From contig CAMNII010000011.1 of NCBI GenBank assembly GCA_946540435.1, positions 1-58,726 on the forward strand: a stretch of DNA of 58,726 nt, in the 5' to 3' direction. Each line of letters starts with the position of its first letter. Positions within the stretch are counted from its first letter, which is position 1. The translations under genes and the position numbers were made by a program. This document shows positions 23,961 to 32,135 of this stretch, piece after piece. Source of the DNA: an uncultured Prevotella sp. GTDB lineage: Bacteria; Bacteroidota; Bacteroidia; Bacteroidales; Bacteroidaceae. Below the pieces are notes generated by a model that saw nothing but the letters and a program-made list of their open reading frames with translations, had not been told where the DNA came from and made no database searches.

Positions 23961-25937
23961 ATGATCAAAAATTTACGCACTTTACTCGTGAGCACCATGC
24001 TCATGGTTTGCGGACTCGTCTCGGCACAGACCGTCGTGACATTCACCGCAGGAACCGACATGGGAACGACAACAGCCGACGCCCCAGGCGCCGACCAGAT
24101 CACCAAGGATGGCGTTACCATCGCCATCTCTAACGGTGCTATGGCAACTGCCGAATACCGTGTCTACAAGAACCAGACCTTCACCGTCTCATCGACCGTG
24201 GGCAACATCACCAAGATTGAGGTGACCTGCACGGCAGAAGGCACCAACAAGCAAGGTCCCGGCTGTCTGGAGAACCCCACATCAGGAAACTACACCTACG
24301 AAGGCAAAAACGGCACATGGACCGGTGAGGCCAGCGAGGTGACCTTCTCCACACCCAGCAACCAGTGCCGCATGACCGTCGTCGTCGTCACCGTGGCTGG
24401 CAGTGTCGACCCTAACGCTCTCCACGCTCCCACCATCGCAGGCAACACCTCGTTCGACGGCAGCACCACCGTCACCATCACCCACACCAACGAAGCCGGC
24501 GACATCTTCTACGTCAAGAACGCCGAAGAGGCCACAGCAGAGAAAGTAGCTGCCGAGGGAACAAAGTACACCGAGCCCTTCGAAATCACCGAGACAACCA
24601 CCATCAGCGCCGTCGTCAAGAACGGTGACAAGGTAAGCCCCGTAGCCACGAAGACCTTCACCAAGATTGAACTGCAGACCGTTGAGAACATCGCTGCCTT
24701 CAAAGCCCTCGCCAACAACAGCGAGGCCAAGCTGACACTCACCGACGCGCAAGTGCTCTATGCAGGCTCGAACGACACCTTCGTACGCGATGCCTCCGGT
24801 GCCATCGACTTCTACAACACCGGACTCACCCTCACTGCCGGACAGAAGCTCAACGGCTTCGTCATCGGTAAGCTCACCGTCTACAACGGCATGCCCGAAC
24901 TGGTGAAGACCAACAACACCAACGCCGACGGCTTCACCACCACCGAAGGCACTGTTGAGCCGAAGGCCATCGGACTCGACGAAGTGGCTGGATTTGCCTG
25001 CGACCTCATCGTCGTCAGCAACGTCACCCTCGTCAAGGATGGCAACAACTGGTATGCCACCAACGAAGACGGCGACAAGATCCAGGTCTACGACAAGTTC
25101 CACCTGAACTACGAAGTGGAAGACGGCAAGACGTACACCAGCCTCACCGGCATCGTCATCCCCTACAACGACAGCTTTGAGATTGCACCCACCGAGGACT
25201 TCACCGGAGGTGCCGTCATCCCGGCCACACCCGTTGCCAGCATCGCCGACCTGCTCGCCCTGGAAAGCCCCAGCTCAAACCTCGAGCTCACGCTGACCAA
25301 TGCACAGGTCGTCTTCAACGACAATAATTATATATATGTACGCGAGAACGGCAGCGCCGTATGCTTCTACAACATGTCGGCAGCACTCAAGGAGCTCATG
25401 AAGACCAACGCCGTCATCAACGGTAAGATCGGCATCGACTACGAAGTATACCGTATGCTCCCCGAGGTAAAGAGCAACAGCAAGACCGACGACAACACCC
25501 TCGAAGCCACTGAAGGCGAAGAGGCTGCTGCCACCGCCACCACACTGGCCGACGTCGCCACTGGCAAGCACGTCTGCGACCTCGTCACCCTGAAGGCCAA
25601 GATGGTCAAGGAAGTAACCTATCAGGAAGACGGAACCACCGTGAAGACGACAACCTACTACCTGCAGGATGGCGACGTGAAGCTCGTCGTCGTCAACAAC
25701 GGCAAGAACCTCAACAAGATCGACGAGGGCACAGAAGTCACCGTCACCGCCATCTGCAATACCGCCAACGATGCCTACCAGCTGAAACTCACCAAGAACG
25801 CTGAGTACGAAGCCGACGGCATCAGCACCGTCACCGCCGGAAAGGCCGACAGCCTGCGCTACAACCTGCAGGGACAGCGCGTCAGCGACAGCTACAAGGG
25901 CGTCGTCATCATCAACGGAAAGAAATACGTGAAGTAA
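23961..25937 (+). CDS. Secreted multidomain protein with two OB-like repeats
   Basis: The 658-residue protein has a signal peptide (ending VSA|QT). After an N-terminal beta-rich domain comes a chitobiase C-terminal-like Ig domain (about 155-237; GDIFYVKNAE, TTTISAVV). Two related beta-rich modules follow (about 240-420 and 425-620), each starting with a LALxS...LTLTNAQV pattern and containing YVR...GAxxFYN, likely OB-fold adhesion modules. The C-terminal tail YNLQGQRVSDSY...NGKKYVK is a Prevotella-type ending that may be a sorting or anchoring signal. The last 93 bases nearly match those of the next gene. Function unknown; surface location is inferred. Confidence 0.75.
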   Translation: MIKNLRTLLVSTMLMVCGLVSAQTVVTFTAGTDMGTTTADAPGADQITKDGVTIAISNGAMATAEYRVYKNQTFTVSSTVGNITKIEVTCTAEGTNKQGPGCLENPTSGNYTYEGKNGTWTGEASEVTFSTPSNQCRMTVVVVTVAGSVDPNALHAPTIAGNTSFDGSTTVTITHTNEAGDIFYVKNAEEATAEKVAAEGTKYTEPFEITETTTISAVVKNGDKVSPVATKTFTKIELQTVENIAAFKALANNSEAKLTLTDAQVLYAGSNDTFVRDASGAIDFYNTGLTLTAGQKLNGFVIGKLTVYNGMPELVKTNNTNADGFTTTEGTVEPKAIGLDEVAGFACDLIVVSNVTLVKDGNNWYATNEDGDKIQVYDKFHLNYEVEDGKTYTSLTGIVIPYNDSFEIAPTEDFTGGAVIPATPVASIADLLALESPSSNLELTLTNAQVVFNDNNYIYVRENGSAVCFYNMSAALKELMKTNAVINGKIGIDYEVYRMLPEVKSNSKTDDNTLEATEGEEAAATATTLADVATGKHVCDLVTLKAKMVKEVTYQEDGTTVKTTTYYLQDGDVKLVVVNNGKNLNKIDEGTEVTVTAICNTANDAYQLKLTKNAEYEADGISTVTAGKADSLRYNLQGQRVSDSYKGVVIINGKKYVK

Positions 25938-25969
25938 GGGACACACCTCCCCCCTCTACCCTACACCCC

Positions 25970-26010
25970 GTAAGCCCGATGAGTGTTATCCGACAACTCA
26001 TCGGGCTTAC
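25970..26010 (+). terminator. Terminator hairpin, copy 1
   Basis: GTAAGCCCGATGAGT (25970-25984) pairs perfectly with ACTCATCGGGCTTAC (25996-26010), with an 11-nt loop. The same stem recurs after the next gene with a different loop. Confidence 0.8.
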
Positions 26011-26111
26011 TCGTTCTACTACACCCTCCGCATGCCGCATCGTCATCTGCAAGAAGACAATATGATGCAAAAAAAAAGAACACATTTTGCTCGTTTTCAA
26101 CGATAAATGAT

Positions 26112-26119
26112 TATCTTTG
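26112..26119 (+). promoter_or_regulatory. -7 element of the leucine-rich repeat gene
   Basis: TATCTTTG followed by CA. A TTTG at 26086-26089 is a possible -33 box with a long 22-bp spacer. An in-frame TTG at 26117 lies inside this element, so the ATG at 26144 is the start. Confidence 0.6.
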
Positions 26120-26143
26120 CAGAAACTTTTAATTTACAATGCT

Positions 26144-28606
26144 ATGAAAAGGTATCGGATAGGGAGTATGCTCCAAATGATTATTGCCATGATGGCAATA
26201 GCAATGGTACCTGCCGCCATGCAGGCTGCCGACAACGACACATTCACCTCTGACCTCGAAGGTCTCACTGCCACCGGCCAGACACAGACCGTAACGGGCC
26301 ACTTCCGCGTCATCAGCGAAGAACAGAAAACGTGCGCACTGGAACGTGAGGTCAATGGGAGTACGTACAACAACGACATTGTCACCATGAACCTGCCGAA
26401 AGAGGTCAACGGCTACACGCTGGTCGCCATCACAGCCGAGTTCACCTTTGTCAAGGAACTGCAAGAGGTGACGATCCCCGAAACCGTAGAGAAACTCGAC
26501 GGATGCTTCATGCAAATGCAGAAGCTCCGCAAGTTCACAGCCGCTGAAGGCCTGAAAGAAATCATCGGAAACACCTTCTACAACTGTCCAGAACTGGAAG
26601 ACCTCACCCTTCCCTCCACCGTAGAGAGCATCGGCGACGGCGTCTTCTACAACTGCCAGAAGCTCCGCACGTTCCGCGTGCCGAAGAACTGCACAGCCTT
26701 CAGCGGCCGTGCACTCGACTCCTGCTCGAACCTTGACGAGATAACCGTGGAAGAGGGCAACACCACCTTCTATTCGCCTGCCGGCAGCAATGTCGTGCTG
26801 AAAGACAACGAAGGGGAAGTGGTACTCGTCTGCGCAGGAAACAGATGCACACTGCCCGACAACATCACCGCCATCGGTCCACATGCCTTCTCCACCAGAG
26901 CCATTGACGACATCACCCTGCCACACACCCTGAAGACCATCGACGTCAGCGCCTTCTTCGGCGTACAAACCCGGGAGATTACCATTCCCAACACCGTCAC
27001 CACCATCGGCAACTACGCCTTCCTGGCTTGCATGAAACTCGAACGCGTAACCTTTGAAGAACCCTGCCAGCTGATATCGCTGGCCGACGGCCTCTTCATG
27101 AACTGCACAGCCCTCGCCGACATCACCATCCCTGAGAGCGTCACCTTCATCAACCAAAGCCTCTTTGAAGGCTGCAAGGCACTGACAAAAATCCGGGTCC
27201 CCGATGTCAGCAAGATATCCACCAACGCCTTCAAGGGCTGCACCAGTCTGAAAGAGGTCATCATCGACAGCCGCAACTACGACCTCGTCATCGACAACTA
27301 CGCCTTCAGCGGATGCAATAATGTGAAGAGCCTGGTCTTCGAACACCGCTACCCGTGGGCCATCCGCCCGTGGGAAAACAATTTCGGCGGCAGTAAGCTT
27401 GAGAACTTCGTCTTCCCCGTCAGCCACTATAAGATTGCCACCAAACGATTCAAATACACGCCCGACGCCCTCCATCCCTTCATCCTCCTGAGCGACGACC
27501 CCGACGGCACGCCATACGGGTCGTTCGACACCAACTTCGCATTGCCTGCCAACCTCAAAGCCTATATCGCCGTCGACTACGACGAAGCAACCCACTCGGT
27601 AGCCTTGCAGCAAGTAGACGCCATCTACGAAGGAGAATACAAAAGCAACGGGACAGGAGTCATCCTCAAAGGAGAGCCTGGCAAACGCTACGAGCAGTTC
27701 GTCATCCTTCCCGAAGACAAAGAAAACCCATACAAGGAGAGCAACCTGCTCACCGGCAATTCCAACGTCCGCCAGATGATCACCGCCTATGACAACTACA
27801 ACGACGGCGTCAACTTCCCCTTCAAGGGCGACCGGTTTGAGTATCCCTCCACCACGGGTACCGCCGAATACTATTTCCAGGCAGAATGCCCCGATGCCTA
27901 CCTGACGGTAGCGAAAAGCGCAGTCGGCAGGCAGAACACCGTACTGATACGCGGACTTGAACCCCTCATTCCCCTTCCCCTCTTACCCGCCGAGCGCACC
28001 GTCATCAGCTTCGACGACCTCACGGAAGAAACCGACCTCGACGGACAAGTGATTGACTGGGTCTACTATGCCCTGAACGGTGACGACGGCTACGACGCCG
28101 AGAACCACTGCCTCACACTGAACTCGAGCATGTCCGAGGAGACACTCGCCGACATCCTCAGCATGGTCGAGACCGGAACAGCCGGATTCGGACAGCTCTA
28201 CAGCGGCATCGTACTCTATCTGCCGGCCGGCGAAGGAACCGTAAGCATCGAGGCCCAGACACGAGGACACTACGCCCTGAAAGTGAAAGTCGGCGGCGAC
28301 GCTGACGCCGCGCTGACCTTCACGCAGAACGAACGGGGAACCATCGACGTGGAATACGCCGTCGACGAACCCACCTACTGCTATATCTTCGGACTCACGG
28401 AAGAAACACAAGCCAAAGCCAACCTCGTGGAAGCCTGGGAAAACAGCGCCAGCATCTATGCCATCAGCATACAGCCCTCGGCAACCAACGTGAGCAACAT
28501 AGCAGCCCGAAACGCCGACAGCCTGCGCTACAACCTGCAGGGACAGCGCGTCAGCGACAGCTACCGAGGCATCATCATCACCAACGGAAAGAAATACGCA
28601 AAGTAA
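26144..28606 (+). CDS. BspA-like leucine-rich repeat surface protein
   Basis: From the ATG at 26144 the protein has 820 residues with a signal peptide (ending MQA|AD). Residues about 90-440 contain BspA-type LRR_5 repeats, seen as recurring ITIPxxVTxIGxxAFxxCxxL patterns (for example LPSTVESIGDGVFYNC). The C-terminal 350 residues form unrecognised beta-rich domains and the ending YNLQGQRVSDSY. BspA proteins bind fibronectin or other host or bacterial partners. The 3' end is nearly identical to that of the preceding gene, suggesting recombination between tails. Confidence 0.88.
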   Translation: MKRYRIGSMLQMIIAMMAIAMVPAAMQAADNDTFTSDLEGLTATGQTQTVTGHFRVISEEQKTCALEREVNGSTYNNDIVTMNLPKEVNGYTLVAITAEFTFVKELQEVTIPETVEKLDGCFMQMQKLRKFTAAEGLKEIIGNTFYNCPELEDLTLPSTVESIGDGVFYNCQKLRTFRVPKNCTAFSGRALDSCSNLDEITVEEGNTTFYSPAGSNVVLKDNEGEVVLVCAGNRCTLPDNITAIGPHAFSTRAIDDITLPHTLKTIDVSAFFGVQTREITIPNTVTTIGNYAFLACMKLERVTFEEPCQLISLADGLFMNCTALADITIPESVTFINQSLFEGCKALTKIRVPDVSKISTNAFKGCTSLKEVIIDSRNYDLVIDNYAFSGCNNVKSLVFEHRYPWAIRPWENNFGGSKLENFVFPVSHYKIATKRFKYTPDALHPFILLSDDPDGTPYGSFDTNFALPANLKAYIAVDYDEATHSVALQQVDAIYEGEYKSNGTGVILKGEPGKRYEQFVILPEDKENPYKESNLLTGNSNVRQMITAYDNYNDGVNFPFKGDRFEYPSTTGTAEYYFQAECPDAYLTVAKSAVGRQNTVLIRGLEPLIPLPLLPAERTVISFDDLTEETDLDGQVIDWVYYALNGDDGYDAENHCLTLNSSMSEETLADILSMVETGTAGFGQLYSGIVLYLPAGEGTVSIEAQTRGHYALKVKVGGDADAALTFTQNERGTIDVEYAVDEPTYCYIFGLTEETQAKANLVEAWENSASIYAISIQPSATNVSNIAARNADSLRYNLQGQRVSDSYRGIIITNGKKYAK

Positions 28607-28632
28607 GCCCCACCCCTTTCACCAACACCAAT

Positions 28633-28675
28633 CGTAAGCCCGATGAGTAAGAATCCAATGCTCATCGGGCTTACG
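28633..28675 (+). terminator. Terminator hairpin, copy 2
   Basis: CGTAAGCCCGATGAG (28633-28647) pairs with CTCATCGGGCTTACG (28661-28675), with a 13-nt loop. The stem is the same as that at 25970-26010. Confidence 0.8.
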
Positions 28676-28723
28676 CATAATCATCCACCCTGTGCAAATA
28701 AAAAATCAATGGGGATGCGCAGT

Positions 28724-28837
28724 GTATTCCCTAAGAGAATACATCGTGATCCCTAAGAGAATACAGTGTAATCCCTAAGAGAATACAGTGTAATCCCTAA
28801 GAGAATACATCGTGATCCCTAAGAGAATACAATGTGC
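28724..28837. repeat. 22-bp tandem repeat array C (five units)
   Basis: Five units with a 22-bp period sharing TCCCTAAGAGAATACA and a variable six-base end (TCGTGA or GTGTAA). The first unit has perfect inverted arms GTATTC and GAATAC (28724-28742); later ones have one or two mismatches. It lies in the 3' region of the LRR gene. Confidence 0.92.
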
Positions 28838-28909
28838 CTTTTCCTGACTTCTCGTCTGGTAAAAAGTGTTAAATAATTATTTTTATTTTCTTTTCTCTGT
28901 TTTCTTTCT

Positions 28910-28917
28910 TAAATTTG
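28910..28917 (+). promoter_or_regulatory. -7 element of the 54-residue ORF
   Basis: TAAATTTG followed by CA, 50 bp before the ATG at 28968. The upstream region is T-rich and has no clear -33 TTTG. Confidence 0.5.
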
Positions 28918-28967
28918 CAAAAAGAAAGCATAACTTAAACCCTTTAACTCTTAATTTCTTATAACTG

Positions 28968-29132
28968 ATGAAAATATTTTTATTCCTCCTCATTTCTTTT
29001 CTTACTGCCTTCCATGTGCAAGCACAGATAAAGCTGAATACAGACGGCAGTATAGCGTTGCGCCCGTCGTCAGTGTTTGAGGTTCCGTTGGGCTCGACCC
29101 TGGAGCTGCCCTGTGGCACTTTTATCCGATAA
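28968..29132 (+). CDS. 54-residue ORF, truncated secreted protein
   Basis: ATG 28968 to TAA 29132. The first 18 residues form a signal peptide (MKIFLFLL...VQA|QI). The mature part, IKLNTDGSIALRPSSVFEV by composition, resembles the beta-strand caps of Bacteroidetes surface proteins (RPSSVFEVPLGSTLELPCG), then stops. A 65-bp stretch (29052-29116) recurs exactly at 30756-30820. It looks like the head of a broken surface-protein gene, though a small exported protein is possible. Base composition is AT-rich relative to neighbours. Confidence 0.5.
   Translation: MKIFLFLLISFLTAFHVQAQIKLNTDGSIALRPSSVFEVPLGSTLELPCGTFIR
29052..29116 (+). repeat. 65-bp direct repeat, copy 1
   Basis: Identical over 65 bp to 30756-30820. 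The pair brackets 1.7 kb that holds two AT-rich paralogous genes. Confidence 0.95.
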
Positions 29133-29151
29133 AATCAGAAAGGAAACCGTT

Positions 29152-29970
29152 ATGAGAAAGTTTATCATTATTTGTCTGCTGTCGTTGCCTGTGTGTATGA
29201 TGGCGCAGTATCGTCCAATTATCACTGAAGGTAAGATTTGGACAGGAATAAATTATTATGAACACCCGAGTTCTGTTTATATGCAGTACATAAAAGGAGA
29301 TACCGTCATCAATGCGACTCATTACAAAAAGGCCTATATGATTAATTATACCAGATATAAAGACCGCCGACCGCATTACATTTCGTCAGTCCGTGAAGAG
29401 GACGGCAAGGTTTTCTGTATTCTTCCGACTTCGTCTCAGGAACGAAAAGTAATGGATTTGTCGGTTGAGAAAGGGTGCCCTTCCTGGATAATGTATGAAG
29501 ACCCAGTAATGACAGTGGACTGTGATTGTGCTGTGACCATGGACAGTGTGAACATAAAGCGTATCGATCAACAATATACAAAAGGAAACATGAGAGGGGT
29601 GTTTCTCAATATGAAGAATGCAAATGGAGGTTTGCTTGTTAAATGGTTTTTGGCTGAGGGAATTGGCGACGTGAGGAAACTACAGCCCTTTGACGTCTTT
29701 ATTTCCCCAGAATGGGGTAATGTGGGGGATTATCTCTACAGTTTTGTTTTGGACCTAGTATTCGAAGAAGGTGACGTGGCATACAATGGCAAAACCCTAT
29801 CAACCCTTAGCCTGGCATTGGCAGGATACTATTCAGGACATTTTAGTGATGCCGCGGTTCCGGTCATACGCGATTCACCTGCTGCGACCTTCGACCTGTT
29901 TGGCCGGAAGATAGGAGACCGACCTGCACCTGGCATCTATATCAAGAATGGAAAGAAATATGTTAAATAG
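29152..29970 (+). CDS. Secreted protein of unknown function, paralogue 1
   Basis: From the ATG at 29152 the protein has 272 residues with a signal peptide (ending CMMA|QY). Internal motifs are KGDTVINATHYKKAY and REEDGKVFCI. It ends FDLFGRKIGD...GIYIKNGKKYVK-type, the Prevotella tail. It is a paralogue of the next gene (shared GDTVI...YYK and ED.K.FCI positions). Codon use is clearly more AT-rich than in flanking genes, suggesting acquisition from another Bacteroidales source. No domain recognised. Confidence 0.7.
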   Translation: MRKFIIICLLSLPVCMMAQYRPIITEGKIWTGINYYEHPSSVYMQYIKGDTVINATHYKKAYMINYTRYKDRRPHYISSVREEDGKVFCILPTSSQERKVMDLSVEKGCPSWIMYEDPVMTVDCDCAVTMDSVNIKRIDQQYTKGNMRGVFLNMKNANGGLLVKWFLAEGIGDVRKLQPFDVFISPEWGNVGDYLYSFVLDLVFEEGDVAYNGKTLSTLSLALAGYYSGHFSDAAVPVIRDSPAATFDLFGRKIGDRPAPGIYIKNGKKYVK

Positions 29971-29986
29971 CTTAATATCAGAGTTT

Positions 29987-30718
29987 ATGAAATCTCTTTT
30001 TTATAGAAGTATTCGATGCTTTGTCTCATCGATAGCGATTCTTCTCCCCGTAGTTTCTGATGCACAAGATCAATATGATCCATATTTTTCTGCATGGGTT
30101 GGAAACGTTCATGAATGGATAGGAAAAACGTATATAGAAGGTGAGGGCTATGAACCTTATTGGTATTATATGGATGGCGATACCGTAATCGCCGACAAGA
30201 CATATTATAAGATATACGGGATTAACCGCCGCATCTATGGCGACTGGGAGTCCCACTACTATGCCTCATATAGATACGAAGACTACAAGACCTTTTGCAT
30301 CTATAAAGATGATAAGGAGGAATATATGTGGGCAGACTTCACAATGGAAACGGGCGATACCTGGGTTACTCCTGATTTAAAAGACACGCCTGAACTGTGT
30401 ATTAAAGTTCTCCATCATGTTAATTACGAACAGAAAGAGCCTAGTATCTACAGCCCAAGGTATCTTGTGGTAGCGCTATTTAATCAGGAAACCGGAGAGA
30501 TAGTATCTTCTCCAAAATGTCTGTATGAATTTGCTGGAGATATTCATAATTTTGCGACGAAGAATTCATGGGACGAAGACGAAAACAATGAATTCTTGTT
30601 GTTTTGTAACACTAGCGCAGGGGTTAACTGCGCAAGGAACCGTAATATAGAGTCTGCCCTTATTGAAATTGAAGAACAAGGCTTCCATCTGAAACAGCCG
30701 CGAAAACATACCCGTTGA
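29987..30718 (+). CDS. Secreted protein of unknown function, paralogue 2
   Basis: From the ATG at 29987 the protein has 243 residues with a signal peptide (ending SDA|QD). MDGDTVIADKTYYKIY and YEDYKTFCI align with the preceding gene. It lacks the conserved GKKYVK tail. After the frame stops at 30718, another frame continues with coding-like sequence (VEYGGNVEVINGGGI), so the 3' end may be frame-shifted or fused to a fragment. An ATG at 29948 inside the previous gene is an alternative start. Confidence 0.6.
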   Translation: MKSLFYRSIRCFVSSIAILLPVVSDAQDQYDPYFSAWVGNVHEWIGKTYIEGEGYEPYWYYMDGDTVIADKTYYKIYGINRRIYGDWESHYYASYRYEDYKTFCIYKDDKEEYMWADFTMETGDTWVTPDLKDTPELCIKVLHHVNYEQKEPSIYSPRYLVVALFNQETGEIVSSPKCLYEFAGDIHNFATKNSWDEDENNEFLLFCNTSAGVNCARNRNIESALIEIEEQGFHLKQPRKHTR

Positions 30719-30755
30719 GTATGGAGGCAATGTGGAAGTCATCAACGGTGGCGGC

Positions 30756-30820
30756 ATAGCGTTGCGCCCGTCGTCAGTGTTTGAGGTTCCGTTGGGCTCG
30801 ACCCTGGAGCTGCCCTGTGG
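30756..30820 (+). repeat. 65-bp direct repeat, copy 2
   Basis: Exact match to 29052-29116. It forms part of the gene fragment at 30701-31041. Confidence 0.95.
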
Positions 30821-30869
30821 TTGCCTTCACCCGCAAGACTCATGTTAACTTCTATACCCCCTTCGGTTC

Positions 30870-30969
30870 CCCCGTTTCCCGGGGGACAGAAACCCCGCAG
30901 GGGCAACGCACTCAAAGCGACCGGATAACGACAAACCGACGTTGCCCCGCGGGGAGGTTTTGTCGTTAT
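30870..30969. repeat. Structured element with interleaved inverted repeats
   Basis: A first hairpin is TCCCCCG/CGGGGGA around 30870-30886. Then arm A CCCCGCAGGGGCAACG (30893-30908) pairs with A' CGTTGCCCCGCGGGG (30940-30954), while arm B ATAACGACAAACC (30925-30937) pairs with B' GGTTTTGTCGTTAT (30956-30969). The order A-B-A'-B' is a pseudoknot topology or two competing folds. It might be a mobile repeat or a leader RNA for ptb, which starts at 31206. Confidence 0.65.
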
Positions 30970-31165
30970 AGGGAGTCTTGAGGGTGAAGGTGTATGACAA
31001 CATCGGCTTGAAGCTAATCAGTCGCTTTGCGTTCGTTCAATGACATGCTTGCATATTGATATATATTTCTTGCTTTAAATCAACTCGGGTATCGGTTTTT
31101 ACGCCTTTTTTGTCCGAAATAAGCAATTATTCTTTATTTGCTGAGGGGATTCAGGTTTTTTTCCG

Positions 31166-31173
31166 TAAATTTG
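31166..31173 (+). promoter_or_regulatory. -7 element of the ptb-buk operon
   Basis: TAAATTTG followed by CA, 32 bp before the ptb ATG. The nearest TTTG (31137-31140) gives a 25-bp spacer, so the -33 box is uncertain. Apart from the fragment above, 31042-31165 holds nothing recognised. Confidence 0.5.
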
Positions 31174-31205
31174 CAAACAGGAACAAATAGAGGAAAGGAC
31201 CATCG

Positions 31206-32114
31206 ATGAAAAACTTCCAAGAACTTTCTGAACATGTAAAGACGGATGCCACGCGACGCACCATCGCTGTGGTATGGGCTGTGGACACTCATTCCCAGGA
31301 AGCCGTTGCCGAAGTGATGAAATGCGGATGGGCAGAGGTCGTCTTCGTAGGAGGGCGCGACGTGCTTGAGCAGTCGGCGCTGCTCTCACCGCTGAAGGAT
31401 CACTGGACTATTGCCGATGCCGACGATGCCGACGATGCCGCCCGACGTGCGGTGGCGCTGGTGAAGGCCGGCAAGGCCGACGTGCTGATGAAGGGACTGG
31501 TGAACACCGACAACCTGCTGCGGGCCGTGCTCGACAAGGAGAATGGCATTCTGCCGCGCGGGCGTGTCCTGACCCACATCACCTGTTCGCTGCTTCCCGG
31601 CTATGGCAAGTTCCTGTTCTTCACCGACCCGGCCGTCATCCCCTACCCTACGCGTGAGCAGCGCATGGAGCAAGTGGGATACCTGTCGAGAGTTTGTCAT
31701 GCCATGGGCATTGATGAGCCGCGCATCTCACTGATCCACTGCACGGAGAAGGTGAACACACGCCACTTCCCCTTCACTGAGGACTACCGCGAGCTGGCCG
31801 CCATGGCTGCCGACGGGCGTTTCGGGCGGTGCATCGTCGACGGGCCGTTAGACATCAAGACATCGGTCGACAGCGAAGCCATGAAGACCAAGGGCATTGA
31901 CTCGCCCATTGCCGGAAAGGCCGACGCACTGGTGTTCCCGGATATTGTCTCGGCCAACGTGTTCTACAAGACCATCTCGCTCTTCCCCGGCGTAGAGACG
32001 GCAGCCATGCTCGTCGGCACCGACGTACCGGTGGTGCTCACCTCACGCGGTGACAGCATGACGACGAAACTGATGAGTGTGGCCTTCGCCATTGCCAATA
32101 CGTCATCAAAATAA
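31206..32114 (+). CDS. ptb: Phosphate butyryltransferase
   Basis: The 302-residue protein belongs to the phosphate acetyl/butyryltransferase family: VLMKGLVNTDNLLRAVLDKENGI (about 97-119 by position), THITCSLLPGYGKFLFFTDPAV and the C-terminal VPVVLTSRGDS pattern. With butyrate kinase next to it (21 bp gap), phosphate butyryltransferase is the best call. It converts butyryl-CoA or branched acyl-CoA and phosphate to acyl phosphate, from which buk makes ATP. Confidence 0.9.
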   Translation: MKNFQELSEHVKTDATRRTIAVVWAVDTHSQEAVAEVMKCGWAEVVFVGGRDVLEQSALLSPLKDHWTIADADDADDAARRAVALVKAGKADVLMKGLVNTDNLLRAVLDKENGILPRGRVLTHITCSLLPGYGKFLFFTDPAVIPYPTREQRMEQVGYLSRVCHAMGIDEPRISLIHCTEKVNTRHFPFTEDYRELAAMAADGRFGRCIVDGPLDIKTSVDSEAMKTKGIDSPIAGKADALVFPDIVSANVFYKTISLFPGVETAAMLVGTDVPVVLTSRGDSMTTKLMSVAFAIANTSSK

Positions 32115-32135
32115 AGTATAACGCCATCGATAATC

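Larger units (their letters stand above)
28607..28967. other. Non-coding stretch between surface-protein genes
   Basis: This 361-bp gap holds the second GTAAGCCCGATGAG hairpin, tandem array C and a -7 element for the following ORF. No gene was found in it. Confidence 0.7.
30701..31041 (+). pseudogene. Surface-protein gene fragment interrupted by structured DNA
   Basis: One frame reads NIPVEYGGNVEVINGGGI then RPSSVFEVPLGSTLELPCG (to about 30820), typical of Bacteroidetes surface proteins, and soon stops. After a GC-rich repeat-filled segment, 30975-31041 encodes VLRVKVYDNIGLKLISRF, like the C-terminus of such proteins, ending TGA. I infer a decayed gene with an inserted or expanded structured element. 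There is no intact frame across it. Confidence 0.5.

Noticed and set aside
30840..31205. Known riboswitch upstream of ptb
   Set aside because: The structured element lacks features of any riboswitch class I could recognise and is separated from ptb by about 200 bp with a later -7 element.
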